A DNA stretch of 64,000 bases. Source: JANNPJ01 sp965200525. Its GTDB lineage: Bacteria; Actinomycetota; Actinomycetes; Actinomycetales; Kineosporiaceae. Every line of letters starts with the position of its first letter. Positions within the stretch are counted from its first letter, which is position 1. This document shows, one piece after another, positions 23,653 to 30,308 of this stretch. The stretch lies in NCBI GenBank assembly GCA_965200525.1, contig OZ241368.1:2852001-2916000 (forward strand). Reading direction: 5' to 3'. The translations under genes were made by a program, and so were the position numbers. The notes under the pieces are model-generated. The model made no database searches. It was not told the DNA's origin and saw only the letters and a program-made list of their open reading frames with translations.

Positions 23653-26349
23653 ATGTACACCTTGCCCACCCCGCGCCATAGATATGGCCGGACCTCCGTA
23701 CTAGCTGTCATGGGGGCGGTGGTGGCGATGCTGGCGGCGTATCTGTCGATCGTCACCGGCGCGACGGCCCACGCGGCTGAGACCCTGCTGTCGCAGGGCA
23801 AGCCGGCGACCGCGTCGTCCACCGAGAACGCGCAGGCCAATTCGGCCTCGGCCGCGGTCGACGGTGACACCACGACGCGTTGGTCGAGCCAGTTCAGCGA
23901 CCCGCAGTGGTTGCAGGTCGACCTGGGCAGCACCCAGTCGATCAGCTCGGTCAAGCTGAACTGGGAAGCCGCCTTCGCCAAGACGTTCACCATCCAGACC
24001 TCGGACAACGGGACCACCTGGACGAACATCACCCCGGCGACCACCGGCCAGGCCGGCGTCCAGACGCTCACCGTGACCGGCAGCGGCCGGTACGTGCGGA
24101 TGAACGGCACCGCGCGGGCCACTGCCTACGGCTACTCGCTGTGGGAGTTCCAGGTCTACGGCGGCGGCGGAACCACCACCCCGCCGACCGGCTGCGGCAC
24201 GACCAACGTCGCGCTGAACAAGACCTCCTCGGCGTCGTCCTCGGAGAACGGGGTCGGCACCGGTGCGCCGCTCGCGTTCGACGGTAACGCCGGCACCCGC
24301 TGGTCCAGCGCCTTCGCCGACCCGCAGTGGATCCAGGTCGACCTGGGTACCAGCACGGCGATCTGCAAGGTGGTGCTGAACTGGGAGGCGGCCTACGCCA
24401 AGACGTTCACCATCCAGACCTCGGACAACGGGACCACCTGGACGAACATCACCCCGGCGACCACCGGCCAGGCCGGCGTCCAGACGCTGTCCGTCACCGG
24501 CACCGGCCGCTACGTGCGGATGAACGCCACCGCCCGGGCCACCGGCTACGGCGACTCGCTGTACGAGTTCGCGGTCTACGCCGGTACCGGCGGCACGACC
24601 ACGACCCCGCCGGTCACCACCCCGCCGGTCACCACGCCGCCGGTCACGACCCCGCCGGTGACCACCGGCCCGACGATCCCGACCTCCGACAACCCGGACT
24701 TCGGCTCGAACGTGCACATCTTCGACCCGAGCACCCCGAACGCAACGGTGCAGGCGTCGCTGGACGAGGCGTTCAACGCGCAGAAGGACACCAACAGCGC
24801 GCAGTTCGGCACCCGTCGGGATGCGTTCTTCTTCAAGCCCGGCACGTACAACAACACGTACGCCAACGTCGGCTTCAACACCTCGGTGCTCGGCCTGGGC
24901 CTGTCCCCGGACGACACCCAGATCAACGGGGCCGTCACCGTCGATGCGTTCAACGCCTCGGACGCCGGTAACGCGACGCAGAACTTCTGGCGTTCGGTGG
25001 AGAACCTGGCCATCACCCCGACCGGTGGGTCGGACCGCTGGGCGGTCGCCCAGGCGGCTCCGTTCCGTCGGGTCCACGTGAAGGGCAACCTGCAGGTCTA
25101 CCCCGCCTCCTACGGGTGGGCCTCGGGCGGGTACATCGCCGACTCCAAGATCGACGGCGAAGTGTCCTCGGCCAGCCAGCAGCAGTGGTACAGCCGGGAC
25201 AGCAACTTCGGATCGTGGACCGGCTCGAACTGGAACATGGTGTTCTCCGGGGTGCAGGGTGCTCCGGCCCAGTCGTTCCCGAACCCGCCGTACACCACGC
25301 TGGCCACCACCCCGGTCTCGCGGGAGAAGCCGTTCCTGTACTACGCGAACGGCAAGTACTCGGTGTTCGTGCCGAGCCTGCGGACCAACTCCTCGGGTGC
25401 GTCTTGGATCTCCGGGACCACGGCCGGTTCGTCGATCCCGATGAGCCAGTTCTTCGTGGCCAAGCCGGCTGACGGCGCGGTGAAGATCAACCAGGCGCTC
25501 GCTCAGGGCCTGAATGTGTTCTTCACCCCGGGCGTCTACCACCTGTCCGAGACGATCAACGTCACCCGGGCCAACACCGTCCTGCTCGGGGTCGGCCTGG
25601 CCACCCTGATTCCGGACAACGGCGTCAACGGCATGACCGTTGCCAACGTCGACGGCGTCAAGATCGGCGGCCTGCTGTTCGACGCCGGCACGACCAACTC
25701 CAACGCCCTGCTGACCATCGGATCGGCCGGATCGGCGGGCACCAGCCACGCCGCCAACCCGACCACCGTGCAGGACGTGTTCTTCCGGATCGGCGGCGCC
25801 GTCGCCGGCAAGGCCACCACCAGCCTGGTCGTGAACTCGAGCAACGCGATCATCGACCACATCTGGGCCTGGCGCGCCGACCACGGCCAGGGCATCGGCT
25901 GGAACTCCAACACCGCGGACACCGGCATGATCGTCAACGGTGACAACGTTCTGGCCACCGGCCTGTTCGTCGAGCACTACCAGAAGGCCGAGGTCATCTG
26001 GAACGGCAACGGCGGCAAGACGATCTTCTTCCAGAACGAGATGCCGTACGACGTCCCGAACCAGGCCGCGTGGAACGACACCGGCCGCAACGGGTACGCC
26101 GCCTACAAGGTGTCCCCGAACGTGACGACGCACGAGGCGTGGGGGCTGGGTAGCTACTGCTACTTCAACGTCAACCCCGCGGTGACCGCGTCCAACGCGT
26201 TCCAGGTCCCCGACGTGGCCGGCGTCAAGATGCACGACATGGCCACGGTCAGCCTCGGCAACAACGGGGTCATCACCCACGTCATCAACAACACCGGTCC
26301 GCAGACGCCGACCAACTCCACGCCCGCCGATGTCACGAACTACCCGTGA
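23653..26349 (+). CDS. Secreted right-handed beta-helix enzyme with two F5/8C domains
   Basis: 898 residues, secreted (signal peptide to about residue 40). Two F5/8C domains (about 45-170 and 180-310) closely resemble those of the preceding GH3 enzyme. A threonine/proline linker made of TPPVT repeats leads to a large C-terminal domain with beta-helix rungs: FFKPGTYN, VNVGFNTSVLGLGLSPDDTQI, NFWRSVENLAITP, LLFDAG and IDHIWAWRADHGQGIGWN. Homologues are often labelled adenylyl cyclase, but no cyclase motif is present; a pectate-lyase-3/GH55-like polysaccharide hydrolase is more plausible. It probably works with the upstream beta-glucosidase on an extracellular glucan. The 145-base gap to GH3 allows shared transcription. 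Confidence 0.8.
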   Translation: MYTLPTPRHRYGRTSVLAVMGAVVAMLAAYLSIVTGATAHAAETLLSQGKPATASSTENAQANSASAAVDGDTTTRWSSQFSDPQWLQVDLGSTQSISSVKLNWEAAFAKTFTIQTSDNGTTWTNITPATTGQAGVQTLTVTGSGRYVRMNGTARATAYGYSLWEFQVYGGGGTTTPPTGCGTTNVALNKTSSASSSENGVGTGAPLAFDGNAGTRWSSAFADPQWIQVDLGTSTAICKVVLNWEAAYAKTFTIQTSDNGTTWTNITPATTGQAGVQTLSVTGTGRYVRMNATARATGYGDSLYEFAVYAGTGGTTTTPPVTTPPVTTPPVTTPPVTTGPTIPTSDNPDFGSNVHIFDPSTPNATVQASLDEAFNAQKDTNSAQFGTRRDAFFFKPGTYNNTYANVGFNTSVLGLGLSPDDTQINGAVTVDAFNASDAGNATQNFWRSVENLAITPTGGSDRWAVAQAAPFRRVHVKGNLQVYPASYGWASGGYIADSKIDGEVSSASQQQWYSRDSNFGSWTGSNWNMVFSGVQGAPAQSFPNPPYTTLATTPVSREKPFLYYANGKYSVFVPSLRTNSSGASWISGTTAGSSIPMSQFFVAKPADGAVKINQALAQGLNVFFTPGVYHLSETINVTRANTVLLGVGLATLIPDNGVNGMTVANVDGVKIGGLLFDAGTTNSNALLTIGSAGSAGTSHAANPTTVQDVFFRIGGAVAGKATTSLVVNSSNAIIDHIWAWRADHGQGIGWNSNTADTGMIVNGDNVLATGLFVEHYQKAEVIWNGNGGKTIFFQNEMPYDVPNQAAWNDTGRNGYAAYKVSPNVTTHEAWGLGSYCYFNVNPAVTASNAFQVPDVAGVKMHDMATVSLGNNGVITHVINNTGPQTPTNSTPADVTNYP
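23976..24488. repeat. 93-bp perfect direct repeat within the two F5/8C domains
   Basis: Bases 23976-24068 and 24396-24488 are identical over 93 positions and offset by 420 bases. They encode the same part (TFTIQTSDNGTTWTNI onwards) of the two tandem domains. Flanking parts of the domains have diverged, so the identity points to recent gene conversion or partial duplication. Confidence 0.9.
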
Positions 26350-26379
26350 CCCGAACAGTTCTGAATGCTCTGCAGTAAG

Positions 26380-26410
26380 TCAGCAGTAACGGCAACTCAG
26401 CAGTAACGGC
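26380..26410. repeat. 14-bp direct repeat after the beta-helix gene
   Basis: TCAGCAGTAACGGC occurs at 26380-26393 and again at 26397-26410, 17 bases apart, immediately before the terminator stem. A third partial copy (GCAGTAA) precedes them. Confidence 0.75.
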
Positions 26411-26444
26411 GCCGGCCGTCCCGAGAGATCGGGGCGGCCGGCGC
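26409..26444 (+). terminator. Strong terminator hairpin
   Basis: A 16-bp stem (GCGCCGGCCGTCCCGA with TCGGGGCGGCCGGCGC, one G-T pair) closes on GAGA, 60 bases after the beta-helix enzyme stop, and is followed by TTCTGG. Confidence 0.85.
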
Positions 26445-26461
26445 TTCTGGGTTCGCGGATC

Positions 26462-26490
26462 GGATGGGGACAGGCGGCCTGTCCTCATCC
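26462..26490. terminator. Second hairpin downstream of the terminator
   Basis: GGATGGGGACAGG pairs with CCTGTCCTCATCC over 13 positions (one G-T pair) around a three-base loop. It lies 42 bases before the small ORF at 26532, so it may be a backup terminator for the glycanase genes or a leader structure for the small gene. Confidence 0.6.
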
Positions 26491-26531
26491 ACCCGGTTGG
26501 CACCGCGGGCGCGGCGCGGTCTCATGGTTCT

Positions 26532-26714
26532 ATGAGCTCTGTTTCCTTGATGGACGACGTGCGCACCCGACCGGATGCCGAGAGACCGACGCCGGCCACC
26601 CTGGGCCACCAGCGCCCCGGATCCCGGCTCGGCCATCCGGACCACACCGACAGCGGTGGGTTCTGCAGCTGTTGCGGCGTGGTCTACCCGTGCCGGGCGG
26701 CGCTCACCGGTTAG
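26532..26714 (+). CDS. Small cysteine-containing hypothetical protein
   Basis: 60 residues (a second ATG at 26550 would give 54). The C-terminus GFCSCCGVVYPCRAALTG has four cysteines in a CxCCx5PC pattern. Actinobacteria encode many short proteins with a similar C-x-x-C...PC ending of unknown role, possibly metal-binding. The N-terminus is Arg/Pro-rich and probably disordered. It converges with the repeat protein gene, sharing 4 bases at the stops. Coding evidence is moderate: G/C-rich third positions and a recognisable C-terminal motif. Confidence 0.5.
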   Translation: MSSVSLMDDVRTRPDAERPTPATLGHQRPGSRLGHPDHTDSGGFCSCCGVVYPCRAALTG

Positions 26715-27142
26715 GCCCGGACGCCGCGCTGCCCGACCGCTCCGCGCAGGCCGACGCACCCGATGCAGCCGACACAGTCGATGCAATCGACACAAGCCAC
26801 GCAGGCCACGCACCCTTTGCAGCCGACGCAGGCGAGCGTGGCCAGGCTCTTGCTGATGCCCAGGCCGAATAGGGTGAGCAGGCTCAGGACGACCCCGACG
26901 CTGCCCGCCGTGGCCGCGCTGTTGGCCACGCCGACGCTGCCCGCGGTGGCGATGCTGCCGGCCACCCCCACGCTGCCCGCGGTGGCGACGCTGCCGGCGA
27001 CCGCCACGCTGCCGGCCGTGGCCAGGCTGCCGGCGACCGCGATGCTGCCCGCGGTGGCGATACTGCCGGCCACGGCGATGCTGCTGTCGACCGCGATGCT
27101 GCCGGCCACGGCCAGGCTGCCGGAATTCGGGTTCTCCTCCAT
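26711..27142 (-). CDS. Hexapeptide-repeat and Cys-x-x-repeat small membrane protein
   Basis: 143 residues from ATG at 27142 (the open frame starts at GTG 27163). After EENPNSG come about 12.5 hexapeptide units of the form S-[LIV]-[AG]-x-[AD]-[GNS], for example SIAVAG SIATAG, the spacing of left-handed beta-helix proteins. Then a hydrophobic segment (VVLSLLTLFGLGISKSLATL) and nine consecutive Cys-x-x triplets at 26750-26830, ending CVGLRGAVGQRGVRA. DNA repeats have 18-bp and 9-bp periods with silent third-base differences, so the amino-acid pattern is selected. No ribosome site is obvious. I do not know a function; a stacked beta-helix bearing a cysteine ladder could bind metal or form disulfides (inference). 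Confidence 0.72.
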   Translation of the reverse strand: MEENPNSGSLAVAGSIAVDSSIAVAGSIATAGSIAVAGSLATAGSVAVAGSVATAGSVGVAGSIATAGSVGVANSAATAGSVGVVLSLLTLFGLGISKSLATLACVGCKGCVACVACVDCIDCVGCIGCVGLRGAVGQRGVRA

Positions 27143-27290
27143 GAACCCAGCTTGGCCCGTCACGGGCGGGCCCGGCCAGAGGCCGGCCGAGTCCTTTTCG
27201 GGTTGATCGCCGGGTTTCGGCCGAACACCGGCTCAAGCTCACGGTCGTTCACCCCTCAGGCCGCCGCCCCGAGCGGGCGATAGACCAGGA

Positions 27291-28562
27291 GTGAGCCGAG
27301 AACTGCTGGACAGCCTGCGGGCCGCCGTCGATGCCGCCCCGGACGACGTGGCCCTGCGGATGCACCTGGCCCAGCTGCTCTTCGAGGCCGGTGAGGACGC
27401 CGAGGCGGTCCGCCAGGCCGCGGTCTGCCTGCAGCTCGATCCGGGTCACCGGGGCGCGCTGGAGCTGATCGGCCGGCCGGCCGAGGCCCGGCCCGAGCCG
27501 GTTCTGTCGGACGACGAGGTGTTGCGCCGGCTCGACTCGGAGTTCGCCGGCGTCGTCCCCCCGATGTTCACCGGGTCGGACGGGTACGAGGGGCCGGTCC
27601 GGGCCGAGCGGCCGGAGAGCTCGGTATACGACCAGTACAACGACTACGACGACGAGGACGACGAGTACGGAACGGACCCCGGAGCGTTCGTCCCCGAGCC
27701 GTCCGACCTCACGCTGGCCGACGTGGCCGGCCTGGACGAGGTCAAGGCCCGGCTGGAGGCGGCCTTCCTGGCGCCGATCCGCAACCCGGAACTGGTTCGG
27801 CTGTACGGCAAGTCGTTACGCGGCGGGCTGCTGCTGTACGGCCCGCCCGGTTGCGGCAAGACCTTCGTGGCCAAGGCGCTGGCCGGGGAGATGGGGGCCA
27901 AGATGATCTCGGTCTCCCTGGCCGACGTGATGGACAAGTACATCGGGCAGAGCGAGCGCAATCTGCAGGCGATCTTCGAGATCGCCCGGCAGAACGCGCC
28001 CTGCGTGATCTTCCTCGACGAGATCGACGCGCTCGGCCAGAAGCGGGCCCAGCTGCGCAACGCGGCCTCCCGAGGCACGGTGAACCAGTTGCTCACCGAG
28101 ATGGACGGCCTGACCTCCAGCAACGAGGGGGTCTACGTGCTCGGGGCGACCAACCACCCGTGGGACGTCGACGTGGCGCTGCGCCGTCCCGGCCGCTTCG
28201 ACCGGACCGTGCTGGTACTGCCGCCGGACGAGGTGGCCCGCGAGGCGGTGCTGCGCGGCGCTCTGCGGGATCGACCGATCGCCGCGGTCGACACCCGGGC
28301 CCTGGCCCGGATGACCGACGGCTACTCCGGGGCCGACCTGGTCTTCGTCTGCGAGGGCGCGGCCGAGCGGGCCCTGCTCGACTCGGTCCGGACCGGCCGG
28401 CCGCGGATGATCGAGATGGCCGATCTGGAGGCCGCGGTCCGGGACAGCCGACCCTCGATCGGGCCCTGGCTGCAGGCGGCTCGCAACGTGGCCCAGTTCG
28501 CCAATGCCGACGGTACGTACGACGACCTGCTGGCCTACCTGCGTGCCCGCAAACTGGTATGA
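27291..28562 (+). CDS. AAA+ ATPase with N-terminal TPR-like region
   Basis: 423 residues from GTG at 27291. Residues 1-60 resemble tetratricopeptide helices (LRMHLAQLLFEAGEDAEAVRQAAVCLQLDPGHRGALEL); 100-130 is a strongly acidic linker (YDQYNDYDDEDDEYG). The AAA core has Walker A GPPGCGKTF at about 184-192, Walker B CVIFLDEIDA at about 238-247 and the arginine-finger region RRPGRFDRTVLV, as in CDC48/FtsH-type ATPases. There is no protease or second ATPase ring, so it is probably a remodelling chaperone. Its stop overlaps the next ATG (ATGA), tying it to a TPR membrane protein. Confidence 0.9.
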   Translation: MSRELLDSLRAAVDAAPDDVALRMHLAQLLFEAGEDAEAVRQAAVCLQLDPGHRGALELIGRPAEARPEPVLSDDEVLRRLDSEFAGVVPPMFTGSDGYEGPVRAERPESSVYDQYNDYDDEDDEYGTDPGAFVPEPSDLTLADVAGLDEVKARLEAAFLAPIRNPELVRLYGKSLRGGLLLYGPPGCGKTFVAKALAGEMGAKMISVSLADVMDKYIGQSERNLQAIFEIARQNAPCVIFLDEIDALGQKRAQLRNAASRGTVNQLLTEMDGLTSSNEGVYVLGATNHPWDVDVALRRPGRFDRTVLVLPPDEVAREAVLRGALRDRPIAAVDTRALARMTDGYSGADLVFVCEGAAERALLDSVRTGRPRMIEMADLEAAVRDSRPSIGPWLQAARNVAQFANADGTYDDLLAYLRARKLV

Positions 28563-29596
28563 CCGAGGCCGGTCTGACCGATGTCACCGCTGAGCGCCTC
28601 GACCTGCTCTGCGAGCTGGAAAGCTGGGCCGAGGCGGCCGAGCTGGCCGGTCGCCTGCTGGCCACCGAACCGGACAACGACATCGCCTGGTGCGTGCTGG
28701 CCCGTTGCCGCCTCGGGCTGGGCCGGCCGGAGCCGGCCCTGGAGGCGGCCGAGCAGGCCGTGGCCCTGGCGCCGCAGGCCGAATGGCCCCACCGGCTGGT
28801 GAGTTTCGCGTCGTCCCAGCTCGGCCGGCACGATCAGGCGGTGCTCTCGGCCCGCGAGGCGGTACGGCTGGAACCGGACCGCTGGCAGACGCACGCCCGG
28901 CTGGCCGGTGCCGCCGGCCAGCACCCGCGGGGTCGACGGGAAGCGACCGAGGCCGCCGGCCGGGCGCTGGCGCTGGCGCCCGACGAGCCACAGGTGCAGT
29001 TGATCCACGGCTCGATCGCGGCCGGTCAGGGTCGGCGCCGGGAGGCCGAGCGGGCGTTTCGCAGCGTGCTCGAACTTGACCCGCAGAACAGCACCGCGCA
29101 TCACCTGCTGGCCTCGGCCCAGCTCAGCCGGGTCCGCGGCCCGTCGCTCCTGGCCTCTGCGGCAACCGGTTTCGCCACCGCGCTGAGTACCGACCCGACC
29201 GCTGAGACCAGCCGGCAGAGCCTGGAGCTCACGGTCCGGGTCTTTCTGGCCCGCACGGCCTACTTCCTGTTCGTCACCGGATACCTGGGCCTGCTGTTCG
29301 CCGACCGGGTGACGCCGCCGGCCCGGCTGGTCCCGATCCTGCTGATCCTGCTGCCGGTGCTGTTCGTGGCCGGGTTCGTGCGCGGGCTGGACGCCGCCCT
29401 GCGGGCCTTCCTCCGGGGAGCGCTGCGCCGCCGGTCGACCGCGGTCGGGGTCGGGCTCGAGGTTGCGGTCGTCGTCCTGGTGTGGGCGGCGGCGGTGAGC
29501 CCGCAACCGGGGCGGGCGGTACTCGCGGTGCTGGCTCCGGCCACCGCGCTGCTGGCCCGCCTGACGCTGTATCTGAGCCACCGGCGCTCAGACTGA
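28559..29596 (+). CDS. TPR membrane protein coupled to AAA+ ATPase
   Basis: 345 residues; ATG at 28559 overlaps the AAA gene stop. Residues about 10-200 are tetratricopeptide repeats with the W/A/Y-G-A-P periodicity (AAELAGRLLATEPDNDIAWCVLARCRLGLGRPEPALEAAEQAVAL). Two to four hydrophobic helices follow at about 235-345, separated by an Arg-rich loop (RAFLRGALRRRS). The cytoplasmic TPR array likely recruits partners to the membrane. Paired with the AAA+ ATPase, which also has TPR-like helices, it suggests a membrane-anchored remodelling complex. No known system is matched. It overlaps the convergent tetR gene by 9 bases. Confidence 0.88.
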   Translation: MTEAGLTDVTAERLDLLCELESWAEAAELAGRLLATEPDNDIAWCVLARCRLGLGRPEPALEAAEQAVALAPQAEWPHRLVSFASSQLGRHDQAVLSAREAVRLEPDRWQTHARLAGAAGQHPRGRREATEAAGRALALAPDEPQVQLIHGSIAAGQGRRREAERAFRSVLELDPQNSTAHHLLASAQLSRVRGPSLLASAATGFATALSTDPTAETSRQSLELTVRVFLARTAYFLFVTGYLGLLFADRVTPPARLVPILLILLPVLFVAGFVRGLDAALRAFLRGALRRRSTAVGVGLEVAVVVLVWAAAVSPQPGRAVLAVLAPATALLARLTLYLSHRRSD

Positions 29597-30160
29597 CCCC
29601 TTCGCCGGCCCGATGACGGCCTCGACGAACCGCACGGCCGAGGGCACCAGGGCCTGGAACGGCAGGTCCGGTCGCTCCTCGGCGTGGGTCAGGACCAGCT
29701 CGTTCAGCCCGCCGACCAGGGCGATCGCCTGGTCCAGGTCGAGTGGGCCGGTGGATCCGGCGGAGCCGGCCGAGTCCCGGATCAGGCAAGCCAGTTCGAG
29801 GTTGTTGCGCTGGTAGATCCGCCGGCCCTCGAGCCCGGCCCGCCGGACCTCGATCAGCAGGGTCGCGGTCAGCTGCGGGGCGCGATCGAGAAAGGTGAGG
29901 TACGTGTTCAGCACCGAGCGGGGCCCGGCCGGGAGCTGACGCCGGATCGCGGCCAGCATCATGCTGGCGCTCTCGGCGTAGCAGGCCAGCAGGCAGTCCT
30001 CCTTGTCGGCGAAGTGCTCGTAGAAGGTCCGCTTGGAAACGCCCGCCTCGGCGACCACGTCGGCGATCGTGACGGTCGCGTAATCGGCCCGGGCCAGGGC
30101 GGCGACCAGGCCTTCGAGCACCCGCACCCGATGTCGTGAACCAAGTTCGGTGATCGTCAC
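29588..30160 (-). CDS. TetR/AcrR family transcriptional regulator
   Basis: 190 residues from GTG at 30160. The N-terminal DNA-binding domain contains TIADVVAEAGVSKRTFYEHFADKEDCLLACY, the TetR helix-turn-helix. The C-terminal helical domain is variable and would bind the inducer. A perfect 16-bp palindrome at 30231-30246, in the gap shared with the divergent peptidase gene, is the obvious operator, so it probably represses itself and the peptidase. Its 3' end overlaps the TPR gene by 9 bases. Confidence 0.93.
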   Translation of the reverse strand: MTITELGSRHRVRVLEGLVAALARADYATVTIADVVAEAGVSKRTFYEHFADKEDCLLACYAESASMMLAAIRRQLPAGPRSVLNTYLTFLDRAPQLTATLLIEVRRAGLEGRRIYQRNNLELACLIRDSAGSAGSTGPLDLDQAIALVGGLNELVLTHAEERPDLPFQALVPSAVRFVEAVIGPAKGSV

Positions 30161-30230
30161 GTGCCCCCTCCCGGGTCCGCGCCGAGGATCCGATCATGGA
30201 AAGGTACAGCTTCGTAGCCATTTGGTCCCA

Positions 30231-30246
30231 GATACCGATCGGTATC
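30231..30246. promoter_or_regulatory. Palindromic TetR operator
   Basis: GATACCGATCGGTATC is a perfect 16-bp palindrome lying between the divergent tetR (start 30160) and S9 peptidase (start 30309) genes. Its size and symmetry match a TetR dimer site covering both promoters. Confidence 0.75.
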
Positions 30247-30308
30247 GACGGCTCGGGTAACCCCGGTAATCGGCCCCCCGGGCGGCCCTGCGTGGGAGGA
30301 TCGCGGAC

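Noticed and set aside
23653..26349. Adenylyl cyclase
   Set aside because: No class III or other cyclase motif is visible; the domain is a beta-helix with carbohydrate-binding modules and a signal peptide.
26711..27142. RiPP precursor peptide because of the Cys-rich repeats
   Set aside because: No modifying enzyme is encoded nearby and the protein has a hydrophobic segment and long repeat array unlike a leader/core peptide.
26763..27206. Plus-strand repeat ORF (Thr/Pro/Ala-rich) opposite the hexapeptide protein
   Set aside because: The minus frame has G/C third positions with silent variation between repeats and a structured Cys ladder; the plus frame is its mirror.
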